A stretch of DNA of 64,000 nt from Flaccisagitta enflata (lineage: Eukaryota > Chaetognatha > Sagittoidea > Aphragmophora). Numbering within the stretch: the first letter of the stretch is position 1; every line of letters starts with the position of its first letter. A program made the translations under genes and the position numbers. Below, piece by piece: positions 10,354-22,525 of this stretch. The notes beneath the pieces are model-generated. The model did not search any database, was not told where the DNA came from, and saw only the letters and a program-made list of their open reading frames with translations. The stretch is taken from the NCBI GenBank assembly GCA_965153355.1, contig OZ231128.1, positions 24,676,001-24,740,000 on the forward strand. Reading direction: 5' to 3'.

Positions 10354-12769
10354 ATTTTTTTTTCTTTTTACTCCCAACAGGTTGTCGATTTCCTCCCATC
10401 ATTTCGCTTCCACACTCTTCGGGCCTTCATGAAGACGACATCACGATCTGGCGACCCGTTCCAGTTCTTGCGACCTTTCGACGTGTATCTTTGGTTGAGC
10501 ATCTTGGCAATGGTTGGCGTCTTTGCGTTGGCGAGGTGTTGCATCCGCAGCCTCGAAGGTCAACGAGAGAATCCTCACGATTCTTTCGTCGACAAAGTTC
10601 GTGGCTTCTTTGTCAGGTAATGAGGTATGGCAAAATTCAAGCAGCTTACAAAAGAGACATGCCTCTACATGGACATACTTTTGAAAATGCGAGTCTGTCA
10701 GTTCAAGTCAATACAAGTGCGATAAAGTGTACGTGGTCGTGAAACTTCATAAAACCAATAAACTATTTACACAGCTTTTGGCACTTTTGGTCGGCTCTGT
10801 TCCAAGTGGGCTTGGATCCTCCACCCCAAGGGTTCTCCATGTGTTTACTCTCAAGTGGATGGATGATGTTTTGTCTCGTTATTGTGGCGAGTTACACGGC
10901 AAACCTCACCGTTTATCTCGGCTTGAAATCCCCACAATTGCCCATCAACAACATCACCAAGGTAGAACCTAACACATGATGAAAGATTAGGAGGAAAAAA
11001 TATATTTGCATAAAAAGAATGATACGCGTATTGTTAGTTGGCCCGGTAGGATGAAATTTTTTCTGAAGTGTCCTTATGCCTCCGGCCTACTACAGTTTAG
11101 GTTTCCTCAAACTAAACCACCCAGAAGTACGCGTATCATACGTTTTGGGTAGCAAATAATGCCGCTTCAAAAATCAAATTCTAAATACTCGTTACCCATG
11201 ATTCTGATTTTCAGTTGGTTACGCAAAAGGACATTCCTTTTGTTTTTGACGGGACCGCGTCAACTTTGTCATTTTTCAAAGAGTCTACAAAATCATTTAT
11301 GAGACAAGGATATCAAATTGCCGAAGAAAACAATTTTATCCTGGATAAGCTGCTCGATTCAAATGACATTTTGGAACTCCTCAACGATGGCAAAGCTGTC
11401 ATAGCAGGTGGGAAGTTGTGCACTTGCTTGACGCGGGGTCACAATATCCAGCCCCCCCCCCCCCCCCGTACAAACACATACACATAAAGCTTCTAAAACG
11501 CTCGTTCTCTTACTGTTCGACTCGTGCTCACGAACCAACCGACTGACAGACCGACGGACGTTCAATGAAAATTTGATTTCGTTCACTTTGTCGTTGATCT
11601 CTGCGCTAAAATCTGTAGGATAGTCGATTTTATTCGTCAAATGCAAAGATTGTTTTTCGCATAAATTCAAGTGAAATTCTCATTGCTATGATTATTTCAT
11701 TTTCCGTCGAATCATGGATGTAGGAAAAGGGCCTTCAGGTCTGTCAGACAAAGGTCATCCTGAGGCCCAATACGCGAGACTGAGAAACCAGTCGGAAAAT
11801 TTGGGTTAGATTAAGAAGGAATGTTTTTCAGATTCTGTTTTATGGAAAACTAGGAGTGATGCGCGTATTAAAAGGTCAGCGGGGGTTCACAAGGCTCTCT
11901 TCCATTTTTTCAGTTTGGGTATAGTGAGGGATATTGTCCCACTTTTTACAACTCTCAAAAAAAAGGGAAAAAACAAAAGGGCCTAAAAAATTGAAAGACA
12001 AGTTTTTAGTCAATTGCATTTGTATTTTTTGATGCAGTGATGAGAGGAGTGTTTGGGCTATTCGCTTTTTTAGTAAATGAATGAAGTTGTACCTGATGCC
12101 GTCAGACTTAGATTTGCTGTCAAACTTGAAATTGAGACTGAAGGCCCGGTACATTTTTGTCTCCTACATCCATGCGTCGAATAAACAGAGGATGGATACA
12201 TCAAATTCGATTTGATGGGAAGTCGTTTTGAAAATGTCTTTGCGCTAGAAGGTCATTTTGCTTTGATTACCATAAGTTTCGCAATGCAAAAAGGTGCGTG
12301 TCCCACTGAATGATAGTATGTTGATTGTTGAGTTGCATCTAGAAGTATCTACAAAAATTGGTAAGATAAATATACATGCTAACGTAAGAGAACAAGACAA
12401 TGGACAATGAATGGGAATGCAATATAGTCCATCTGTTCTTTTTTTTTTTCATGTGAGGACTCAAATTTATTCCAATACATAACAGGCCATCCGTTGTTTG
12501 ATCCAATGTCAGCAGCCATCTTAAATCTGATGCACAACGGGGACATAGACGACATATTCCGTGTCTATGAAGGTCAAAAACATGATAGGAAACCCGCAAA
12601 GGATCTAATCCCGGTGACCAGTAAAGACATCAACGGATTGTTTCTGATCGTGTTTATCAAAGTGGCCGTTGCACTGACCTGGTCTTCGGTGAAGAAGCTC
12701 TGCCTGTTGATTGGTCTTCAAACTCGTAATCGAAAATCTGTCATGCCCAGTATCACTATCAGTGGCTAA
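8413..12769 (+). CDS. Ionotropic glutamate receptor, 3' part of gene (six exons)
   Basis: Exons 8413-8613, 10381-10616, 10775-10961, 11215-11407, 12189-12293 and 12486-12769 join in phase (0, 2, 0, 1, 1) into 401 residues ending at TAA. The order is end of ligand-binding lobe S1, helix M1, pore loop, M3 with SYTANLTVYL (residues 185-194), lobe S2, and M4 (about 357-373). It should form a ligand-gated cation channel subunit in the plasma membrane. By alignment with AMPA receptors, Arg65 matches the Arg that binds the ligand carboxylate, the AST motif of S2 matches the Ser-Thr pair, and Glu273 matches the acidic residue binding the amino group. Gln156 sits at the Q/R position of the pore (FQVGLD). 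The amino-terminal domain and first half of S1 were not found, so the 5' end is missing. Whether it is AMPA-, kainate-, NMDA- or IR-like is unresolved. Confidence 0.88.
8640..8775. repeat. Degenerate 21-mer array
   Basis: Units like gggatttgggcctcaagacc repeat about six times with drift. They are the same units that fill the F1 elements at 7105-7385 and 41280-41510. No F1 termini flank them here. Confidence 0.6.
9043..9630. mobile_element. Small inverted-repeat element, TACCACRYG ends
   Basis: The left end taccacatgtaac...aagacgcac matches the complement of the right end, aagtgcgtcttttttttgat...gtggta. Internally it has two diverged copies of a cagacc...caggtctgta motif (about 9130 and 9340). 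A related solitary end with the same motif lies at 44735-44808. Confidence 0.55.
9651..9972 (+). mobile_element. MITE of about 320 bp with AGGGGTGTATA ends, copy 1
   Basis: Begins aggggtgtatataattgagc and ends caactttatacacgcctgg. Several internal tttgattttcttcccc motifs and poly-C runs. An inverted second copy sits at 59207-59524. Confidence 0.7.
10280..10351. repeat. (CT)n before an iGluR exon
   Basis: About 36 CT units ending about 30 bp before the acceptor of exon b, inside its polypyrimidine region. Confidence 0.95.
10381..10616 (+). CDS. iGluR exon b: S1 end and helix M1
   Basis: Begins VVDFLPSFRFHTLRAFM, matching the REEVIDFS region, and continues to FLRPFDVYLWLSILAMVGVF, which covers the pre-M1 linker and the start of M1. 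The acceptor is cccaacag, with an upstream (CT)n tract supplying pyrimidines. The donor is GTCAG|gtaatg, phase 2. Confidence 0.88.
10775..10961 (+). CDS. iGluR exon c: pore loop and M3
   Basis: Encodes FWHFWSALFQVGLDPPPQG, the pore loop, then M3 ending in VASYTANLTVYLGLKS. The SYTANL core is nearly invariant in the family and is the strongest single evidence for the assignment. Borders: acacag acceptor, AAG|gtagaa donor. Confidence 0.93.
11215..11407 (+). CDS. iGluR exon d: S2 lobe, first part
   Basis: Encodes LVTQKDIPFVFDGTASTLSF and runs to LNDGKAVIAG. DGTASTLSFF aligns with the DSGSTKEFF ligand loop. Donor GCAG|gtgggaa, phase 1. A poly-C run at about 11453-11467 lies in the following intron. 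Confidence 0.85.
12189..12293 (+). CDS. iGluR exon e: S2 lobe, middle
   Basis: The codon for Glu273 is split by the intron (G|AG). The exon then reads DGYIKFDLMGSRFENVFALE and ends GHFALITISFAMQK. Acceptor aaacag, donor AAAG|gtgcgt, phase 1 at both ends. It is too short to stand out as an open frame and was placed by phase and by the missing S2 segment. Confidence 0.8.
12486..12769 (+). CDS. iGluR exon f: S2 end, M4 and stop
   Basis: Encodes GHPLFDPMSAAILNLMHNGD, the last S2 helix, then DINGLFLIVFIKVAVALTW (M4), and a cytoplasmic tail ending PSITISG and TAA. Family members have a similar final helix and M4. The tail is only about 28 residues. Confidence 0.85.
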
Positions 12770-12991
12770 AAAACAATGTTGGGGACACGACAAATTCGCA
12801 CAACCTGTACAGACCAATCCACTGTCCCAAGATTCTGAATGTTTTGAAAGACAAAAATTCATATTATCTGCATGTTTTTTTTTAACTTTCAGTAAATCTT
12901 GAAATTGGAGACAATCAGTACATTGCCTAAAGATTTGCCTGTCAAATATAGGGCCAAAAGTGCAGTTGAATAAAGGAATCATTCATCGTAG

Positions 12992-12993
<2 letters not shown>

Positions 12994-13080
<87 letters not shown>
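12994..13080. repeat. (TC)n microsatellite
   Basis: About 43 pure TC units downstream of the iGluR stop codon. Confidence 0.95.
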
Positions 13081-13086
<6 letters not shown>

Positions 13087-13199
13087 AAAGCCAAAGGCAC
13101 AAACATGTATTACGTGCATCGCGTGTCTTTTGTTTTCGTGGATTGCGTGGTGTATCGACGGCGTTGATTGAAAGCAGAGGGCAGTACGAATAAACAGCT

Positions 13200-13598
13200 T
13201 TGCGCGCATTGTATTTGGCTCAAAAAGGCAATCGTTCATTTAGTATAATTTTTGATACCATGAGGATACAAATTTTGGAGAAACAAAAGTGTTACTTCTA
13301 CAGAGAAAGCACCACCTACAGTGCGGCACAAAAAAGTTTTAGGTCTAGCCTAATCGTGTCATCGGGAAAAAATTCGAAGTCAGTCTTCGACTTTTTGACA
13401 TATTCGAGAGAAACAGGCTTTTTATTTTCTTATGCGGAAGATGGACATCTCATGCGGCTGATTGAGGCCTCCAATGAAATTAATAGGGTAGGTAAATTTG
13501 ATAATTCTCTTTCATTTGGCACCAAGCAGAATGCTCTACGAAAAATATTTTTCGCATTATGGTTTTTTACAGATTTATTTACGAAAAATTTTAATTGA
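13200..13598 (+). other. Unrecognised open frame of 132 codons
   Basis: Contains CYFYRESTTYSAAQKSFR and FDFLTYSRETGFLFSYAEDG, of mixed non-repetitive composition. A possible donor (AATAG|ggtaggt) lies near 13488. No upstream acceptor or family match is recognised. It could be an exon of a further gene or chance. Confidence 0.2.
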
Positions 13599-13599
13599 A

Positions 13600-14935
13600 T
13601 TTTTTTTTATTTTTTAAAGATTTTAGGTAGGATCAAAAAAGGAGTGTATTTATCTTTGATTGAGCATGCAAATATAAGAAAACATATTTATGAGCATAAC
13701 TAATTATCTGTGAGGGTGTTTTTAAGCATTTTAGTTCACTTAGCTTATTTAGCTCCGTTCTTTTTTTCTGAGTTTTAATGGGATAAATAAATGTTTTGAT
13801 GTGAGCATGTAAATACAAGAAAGTATGTCAGTGAGCATAGTTGATTGTCTGGTTGAGTTATTTTGTGCATTTTAGCTCATTTGGCTCAGTCCTATTTTTC
13901 TCTGATTTTCAGTGCAATCAATACATACAATTGCTCTTGATTTGATTTAATAAAAAAAAGATTTGCAATGACTAAAGACAAAAGCTTGATGAAAAATGAC
14001 CAATGTATACGAATTTTTTCCTCACGGCGACAGCCGCCATTACTGGTAAATTAAAGAAGTTTGAAGTTTGTGTCTCTATACATTACAATCAATTGGGAAA
14101 AAGCTTGTTTTTTAATAGTTTTTAATGCTCATTCCACTATAGATGTTTCATGAATTTAGCTAAAAATTAGCCTTAAAAATTCATTCAGGACTTGTCAAGC
14201 GACTCCAAAATCCCAAAATCTACCAGAGGCTTATGAGAATAAGGATAATGACACACACACACGCACAGAAACCAGCTCTCTCTTTTTTTAGTCATCATAA
14301 AATTTAACAGACATTTGTAGCATTTAGGTGATGTTACCTCACAAATTCCCTTGCAGCGCGTTTACTTCAATACGGCGCCTTATGTCAGTTTGTAGTCTAA
14401 CTTTTAAAGTTCATTCAAGCATTCTTCTACTAGTTTGAATTATGGGAAATAAATAATATGGTGCCAAAAGAGATTCATCATTTCTGCTAAGGAATGGAAG
14501 ATGAATGATTTTGAATAAAAGAAACATTATTAGGGTCTTAAAATCAGCCTCTTTATATTAGGTAATGAGAGTTAAATGAAATAACCAACTTTTGCTATGT
14601 GAAGCACCCAACCCCCCCTCCTCACATAGACACTTAATCACAACCGCGGCATCTCAAATGCGCGTTCGTACTTTCAATTCAAGTGTGACCGACAAACCGA
14701 CGGACCGACAGACGGACAAAGCCTAGCCTCTCACAAACTCAAGTCCGCAAGTAGAAACCAAAAGCTCCGGACTCTAGGTTGAATAATTGTTTCCCTTGAC
14801 GTTAGTAGAAATGCTGTTTTAAAACCAATGTTTAGAAGTCAAGCTCAGGTAATAAGTCAAAGTCCAGTCGCGACACCGATATTCTTTTTTTGTCCGCGAC
14901 GGAATACCATTCCGACGCGGACTATAATTCGAGGC
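13600..14935. other. No gene; remnants of transposon ends
   Basis: AT-rich. At 14017-14055 a segment (agccgccattactggtaaat) resembles the right subterminal part of the mariner-like element (8168-8196). At 14585-14610 lies a solitary right end of the 8782-10191 element (acttttgctatgtgaagcac). A gac-cga-cgg stretch near 14692-14718 resembles family H. Confidence 0.55.
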
Positions 14936-14985
14936 GGGTGGGTGTCGTCGTTGTCGTTGTCGTCGTTGTCGTCGTCGTTGTCCAC
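14936..14985. repeat. GTCGTT-type microsatellite
   Basis: Mixed GTC and GTT trinucleotides. Confidence 0.85.
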
Positions 14986-15109
14986 ACTTTTAAAAATGGG
15001 CTAACTTTTGAACGCCTTGACCGATTTGCTTCATATTTGGAGGGAAGTTGTACTAGGGTAAGCCGCTTTACATCCTATGCGTATGTTATGATCCGACCCA
15101 CCCAACCGG

Positions 15110-15900
15110 CCCAACCAGCCTACCAGCCTAAAAGTGAAAAACGTGCATAACTTTGGCATTTTTCAACGGATTTGGTCGAAACTTGGTATGTAGTCTCTAA
15201 ATGGAAGGACTCAACATATGTATTTCATTTGTACAGATTTTAGCATGTTAACCAGCCAAACCGGCCTACCACCCAACCAGCCTACCAGCCAAAAAGTGAA
15301 AAACGTGCATAACTTAGCCATTTTTTAACCAATTTGGTTGAAACTCTGTATGTAGTCTCTAAATGAAAGAACTCAACATATGTATTTGAATTGTAAAGGT
15401 TTTAGCATGCTAACCGGCTAAACCAGCTTACCACCCAACTAGCCTACCAGCCTAAAAGTTAACAAGGTGCATAACTTCGGCATTTTCCAACCGATATGGT
15501 TGAAATTTGGTATGTAGTCACTAGATGGAAGGACTAAACATATGTATTTGAATTGTAAAGATTTTGGCATGCTGACCGGCCAAACCAGCCTACCACTCAA
15601 CTAGCCTACCAGCCTAAAAATGAAAAACGTTCATAACTTTGGCATTTTTCAACCGATTTGGTTGAAACTTGGTATGTAGTCTCTAAATGGAAGGACTCAA
15701 CATATGTATTTGAATTTTAAAGATTTTAGCATGCTAACCAGCCAAACCAGCCTACCACCCAACTAGCGTACCAGCCTAAAAGTGAAAAACGTGCATAACT
15801 TCGGCATTTTTCAACCGATATGGTTGAAACTTGGTATGTAGTCCCTAAATGGAAGGACTCAACATATGAATTTGATTTATAAAGATTTTAGCGTTTAAGC
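15110..15900. repeat. Satellite, about 162-bp unit, five copies
   Basis: aaaaacgtgcataactt or close variants recur near 15137, 15298, 15460, 15622 and 15787. Each unit contains the internal palindrome ttcaaccgatttggttgaa and ends with repeated accagcctacca words. Confidence 0.9.
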
Positions 15901-15902
15901 GT

Positions 15903-16430
15903 TTTACAACACCGTTTTACGCCATTTTACAACGCCATTTTACAACGCCGTTTTACAACGCCGTTTTACAACGCCGTTTTACAACGCCGTTTTACAACGC
16001 CGTTTTACAACGCCGTTTTACAACGCCGTTTTACAACGCCGTTTTACAACGCCGTTTTACAACGCCGTTTTACAACGCCGTTTTACAACGCCGTTTTACA
16101 ACGCCGTTTTACAACGCCGTTTTACAACGCCGTTTTACAACGCCGTTTTACAACGCCGTTTTACAAAGCCGTTTTACAACGCCGTTTTACAACGCCGTTT
16201 TACAACGCCGTTTTTCAACGCCGTTTTACAACGCCGTTTTACAACGCCGTTTTACAACGCCGTTTTACAACGCCGTTTTACAACGCCGTTTTACAACGCC
16301 GTTTTACAACGCCGTTTTACAACGCCGTTTTACAACATCATTATACAACGCCGTATTACTACGCCGTTTGACAACGCTGTTTGACAACGCCGTTTGATAA
16401 CGCCGTTTGACAACGCCGTTTGACAGTGCT
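15903..16430. repeat. 13-bp satellite, about 40 copies
   Basis: The unit ttttacaacgccg repeats almost without change. At the right edge it drifts to tttgacaacgccg. The core aacgccgtt is a near-palindrome. The array abuts the 162-bp satellite on the left and ends about 60 bp before a candidate first exon. Confidence 0.95.
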
Positions 16431-16489
16431 GATTGACCCCAGTCGCGGACCCATACTCTTTCAAGATTTTTTTTCTTCTTGTGTTGACG

Positions 16490-17824
<1,335 letters not shown>

Positions 17825-18306
17825 GTAGTCTTTTATAAGAACCTAGTTTATAAGAACATCAAGCCTTGAAAAAGCTAAAAAAATTAAGAACGTCGTAGTT
17901 ATTTCAATAGTAGCTATCTCTATCTCTTTTGAAGGCTTTAGAAAAAAAATGACATTGTTATAAAAAAATAAAAAGTGTAATTAGGAATCAGACCTAAAAG
18001 CGTGTTTGGACTTACGACAATAATTGTCCGTTAAACGCGTAATCAGCGTGAACACATATTCATGAATCTCAACTGTCCCACGATTACATATAAGCGACGT
18101 GAGCGAGCGAACGGGTGGAGTGAGCTATTTCCGCGCCTTATACATCCATAGACATTGCCCCTGCCCCTGCACGATCAATTCGGCCCTGATTTCGTTTTTC
18201 TTCCGTTGCCGTTAACTGCCCCTGCCCAAAATCATCTCTCTGCACACGGCTTAGGCAGGCAAGGCAGCTAGGCATCCTGTTTTGAAGTCCAAATTTGTTT
18301 ACGCAG
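17825..18306. other. Intergenic or intronic; repeat fragment
   Basis: Near 17835 ttttataagaacctagtttataagaac resembles a diverged ATAAG-type end. Near 18049-18125 aacacatattcatgaatctc and gacgtgagcgagcgaacggg match, inverted, the segment at 56180-56325. No exon recognised. Confidence 0.45.
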
Positions 18307-18414
18307 CCACCGGTCCACACTTCCGTCGGAAGGGGCGAGTACAACAAAGATTTCCTCGCTTGGCACGCCCCTGGTGGAGCAGGCTCGGAATATCACCCTG
18401 TAACCAGCTATCAG
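18307..18414 (+). CDS. Candidate coding exon, unrecognised
   Basis: Acceptor tttacgcag, then 36 codons PPVHTSVGRGEYNKDFLAWH and APGGAGSEYHPVTSYQ, donor CAG|gtctgg. The composition is clearly protein-like. In this frame it could join phase 0 to the exon at 20449, which would then read ELRDVGRYQGKIYASRQDG and stop at TAA. Its own upstream exon was not found. Confidence 0.4.
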
Positions 18415-18456
18415 GTCTGGCGGCGCCGTATTCACTTTATTTCAGTTTGGTCTGCT

Positions 18457-18464
<8 letters not shown>

Positions 18465-18554
<90 letters not shown>

Positions 18555-18556
18555 GA
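18465..18556. repeat. (GA)n microsatellite
   Basis: Pure GA with one CAGA interruption near the end. Confidence 0.95.
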
Positions 18557-19309
18557 TTCTGTTCTCTATTAACACCTCTGACAAAATTAGGCGAACTGGG
18601 ATCAGAACTTGTTTATAATTGCGTTTTAATGTCCAAAACAGAGGTCCAGATTAAGGATGATATCAAAACATGTTATTTCCATGGGGGTTTTACAAAAATA
18701 GTCAATCAAGAGGTGCAGATAGACTCGTCAAATGATATCATGCAAATTCTAGGTTTTAATTGAATTCAAATTTTTTTGGTAAAACCATTCTATTTGACAA
18801 GGGGTTTGCGACTTTTTGCGGCTGCCACTGACTGTATCTTGGTATGGTGGACTCATTTTTGTCCGTCAGCGATACAAGAACCTGAGATTTGATACTTTCC
18901 TGTATTTTCGGTGGTAAAATTAAAGGAAGTTTCCTTTGTCTCATTATCTGAACTTTCCATGTCAAAACCAGCCAAAATCTTTCATTTCATTTTTTGCATA
19001 TCACTTACAGAGAGCCACACATTTTCCTGGGGTCAAAAATCTGCCCCTGTTTGTGAAAATACTATATTTAAGCTCTCTCGGTGTCAAATTTCAGCCTTCT
19101 GAATACATTATTTCTGTCAATTATGCTCAATTTTCTAGTTCGCTTAATTATGTCAGGGGTGTTAGCATCTGCATCTACATGAAAATGTGTTTGTTTGTGA
19201 GTTTGTGTCTCGGTAAGTGCTTGATTGTTTGTAAAACCAGGCATGTAGATTTTGGAGTAGCGGGTAGCGCCGCTACTCGGCAGAACAGAGGCCTTGTCGG
19301 CAGCTTACA

Positions 19310-19447
19310 GTAGAAGAAGAAAAAAAAGGAGAAAGAAGATGAAGAGGAAGATGAAGAAGACGAGAGGAGAGAGAAGAGAGAGGAAAGAAGAGAGAAGGGA
19401 GAAAAAACAGAGAGAAAAAAGTGAAAGAAAGAACTACAAGAAAGAAC

Positions 19448-19506
<59 letters not shown>

Positions 19507-19562
19507 GCAGAAGAGAGAAAGAGAGAAAAAAAGAAAGAAAGAAAAAAAGAAAAAAAGAAGGA

Positions 19563-19615
<53 letters not shown>

Positions 19616-19618
19616 CTC
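19310..19618. repeat. GAAA-rich purine tract
   Basis: Irregular purines, then two blocks of perfect GAAA (about 19448-19504 and 19560-19612). Confidence 0.95.
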
Positions 19619-20305
19619 AAAAGTAAGCTCAATTGCTTTTGTGCACAAACAGGACCAGATACACGGTGGGACTGTAGCGGACAGTTGGTTGAGAAATTTC
19701 CAAAAAAATCCTCACATATACATGTACTCATGAGTTAACATAATTTTCTACCAGATTACCAGACACCAGATTTTAACTAATTGTTACCAAAGTTGCCAGA
19801 CAAAAATCTTAGAAAATAATCTGACACATCATCTAATCATCAATTGCTGCCCTAGAACATTGAGGGCACCTTCAAAATTCCAAATTTTCAGCTCCCATTG
19901 TGTTACCAACATGACCACCAGGCCTGCTAGTCCTGTAACAGTCAAATGCGCTGTTTCGTAATATCCTCGGTGCCCCGACTAGGCAAGGTGGTATCTCAGC
20001 CTCCCAGGGATTTTTCAATTTTTGTTTATCCATATAAATCTGATTCAAGGTGAGCTACATGGAACACAAAAAGATGTTGACTACTTTGAAACGTCCAGAA
20101 AGTTTTCTCTTTTTATCGATATAAAACAAAAAATTTGTTTAAGTTATGATTTCTACTCAAATTGACTTAGTGACAATTTATCAAAATTTCATTGGGGCAG
20201 TCATCATATAACTGCAATACGCAAATGATATCTTGACTTCAATGGCTTTTGTTCCTTCGTCATTTCTCAATTTTCACTCTCTAGTCGCGGACACGCCATT
20301 TTAGG

Positions 20306-20445
<140 letters not shown>

Positions 20446-20485
20446 TAGGAGCTTCGTGACGTCGGCAGATATCAGGGGAAAATAT

Positions 20486-22090
20486 ATGCTTCTCGGCAGG
20501 ATGGAAGAATATACAGGCCTGTGTAAAACTGTAAGTGTTTGCGATTGAGTGTGCTCAATTCTGAAGTTCTTTTAGCATTTGTCCATTTATTAGTCTCGAG
20601 CATTTTAAGACGCATCCATTTTATCCAGGTTTCCTTTGATCCTAATGAAGACCAGAAATTCTGCACAAGGAAGAAACTGGTTCATGAGGAAGATCGCTGC
20701 CACGACTGCAAGCCTTATCGATCAATCTATCGACAAGATCATTGTAAGAGGCAAAATATGTTTAGTTCATGAGAGTACCTGACGGCAATCTTGACTGAGA
20801 CATTCTCAAACGTGTTTTATTTCCGCTGGGACAAACCTTTGATTTAAGCTAATCTTAGTTACACTTTTTTTTTTATAAGCACGCTCTTTTTTCGGCTGAG
20901 GCTGAGCGTGCTTAGCAAAATCTTATTTTCGAGGCTGAAATGTGCTTAAATGCGTGCTTATCATTTATCAGTAAGTAATTGTCCTATTCAGTACATATGA
21001 GAAAGACTACACAGTACGCAGTACACAGTAAGGTAGAGAAAATAGTATAACAAAGAGTATTGTATAATATAGAATAAAATATAGTATAAAATACAGTAAT
21101 GAATGTATTTTGTATAAAGAAATATATAGTCTCTCACTGACGTTGTCCTACTTTTATATAACAATGGGATGTGATTAGTATTTTGATTCAATATAAACTT
21201 TTTTTTAGATTTTCAGTGCTATTTAGTATCCTGATATATTGTTATTTTTTGGTGGTCCTTATTATGACAATTAATTCTTATTAATGATAGTATCTAAGCT
21301 ATAATATTTTTAAAGATCATGATAAATTCAGTCATTTCTATCAGTATCAAATCAAAGTCCTGAGTGTATTTACAAATTGATATTATAAATAATTTTAGTT
21401 TTTATCAAAGTTTCCGTTGGTTTTTGTCAAATTCCAACAAAAAATGTCTAAAAATTGGCATATTTTTAAAAATTGCCCAAATTTTTTTTTCAAATCGGAA
21501 ATCTCAGCCTGGAGCGTGCTTAGCAATGTGCTTAAATTTTCCCAATATCTGAGGCTGGGCGTGCTTATAAACGAGGTGCTTATAAAAAAAAGTGTATACG
21601 TAGCCACTCTTAGCAAGACCCTGACCCCTAGGTCTTAACCCCATCTCTCACTGCACCCCATGCCCTAAAACTCAACTGCTTAATAACGCTGTACTCGAAA
21701 AAAAGGCCGGATACACGGCCAATAAGTAGTCGCTTGCGGGTGGGCAGGGGCAGCAAGTGGATAGGCGGGGCCTGTAATGTACCTGGGTAGGGGCCGTTAT
21801 GCTGAAAAACGCTTTTATACAACTGCGGACCTGCGGACACGCTCTTGTATATAGTCACTTAGCAAGCGATTAGAAATTGACCTTTTCACTTTGTGGTGCA
21901 TCGACAATGTTTCAGGCCACAGGAAGGAATACGATGACCGCAACGAAGAACTAAACGCCAATTTACGTTTCCATCGCATGCAAGACAGTTGGCGAGATTT
22001 CAAGGCTCAGGTATTATACTTTTTTTTCATCGCCACTCGCCAGTCGGTTGGTCTGTTCATCTCTCTGAAAGCTTTTGTCAGAGCTAACAG

Positions 22091-22182
<92 letters not shown>

Positions 22183-22438
22183 GGGATTGTTCGCGATGAT
22201 ATTGTAACCCCGCTCTGCTCGATGGATTTCTTTTGATTATTTTTTTGCTCTGCATATGATTTTAAAATTAGTCTCATATCCGAGTATGAATCTCACAGCT
22301 TATATCTCTAATTGACTTATTCAGAACGACTCGGTGGCTTCCGCGCTGTCTTGGGCTCGTCCTCCTTGCAAGACCAAACCGCCAGAACCAGAGCAATTTG
22401 CCGACTGCGACCAAGTCCACAAGACATTCTACCAGTAA
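20486..22438 (+). CDS. Small Cys-rich protein, unrecognised (four exons)
   Basis: Exons 20449-20530, 20629-20743, 21916-22010 and 22325-22438 join in phase (0, 1, 0). Starting at ATG 20486 or 20501 they give 122 or 117 residues, with exon starts MEEYTGLCKT, VSFDPNEDQKFCTRKK, HRKEYDDRNEELNANLRF and NDSVASALSWARPP. The end is ADCDQVHKTFYQ and TAA. There are seven Cys, including CHDC and an RQDHC formed across a junction. It is charged and soluble-looking, without signal peptide or membrane span. All donors are good (ACT|gtaagt, CATT|gtaaga, CAG|gtatta). The start is a guess, since the first exon also stays open upstream of the ATG. The fold is unknown. The stop codon overlaps an element-like taaaggcatac word followed by (TC)n. 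Confidence 0.5.
20862..21603. mobile_element. ATAAGCACGCTC element, copy 2
   Basis: Same organisation as 16829-17544: ataagcacgctcttttttcg at the left, gaggctgggcgtgcttataa at the right, with an AT-rich centre alignable throughout. It sits in an intron of the small Cys-rich gene. Confidence 0.7.
21705..21872 (+). mobile_element. Hairpin-ended short repeat (family H), copy 3
   Basis: Begins ggccggatacacggcc, followed by gtcgcttgcgggtgggcagg, and ends with a tagtcacttagcaagcgatta stem in which two pairs are broken. Lies in the intron before exon 21916. Confidence 0.65.
22092..22179. repeat. (GT)n microsatellite
   Basis: About 44 GT units within the intron between exons 21916-22010 and 22325-22438. 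Confidence 0.95.
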
Positions 22439-22442
22439 AGGC

Positions 22443-22445
<3 letters not shown>

Positions 22446-22522
<77 letters not shown>
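22446..22522. repeat. (TC)n directly after a stop codon
   Basis: TC units begin eight bases after the TAA at 22436-22438, so they would lie in the 3' UTR. Confidence 0.95.

Positions 22523-22525
<3 letters not shown>

Noticed and set aside
15903-16430. CRISPR-like regular array
   Set aside because: The 13-bp units are contiguous with no spacers, and the genome is eukaryotic.
20449-20530. Joining exon 18307-18414 to this exon as the main gene
   Set aside because: That frame stops five bases before a strong donor, whereas another frame of the same exon continues openly through three more exons. It is kept only as a side possibility.
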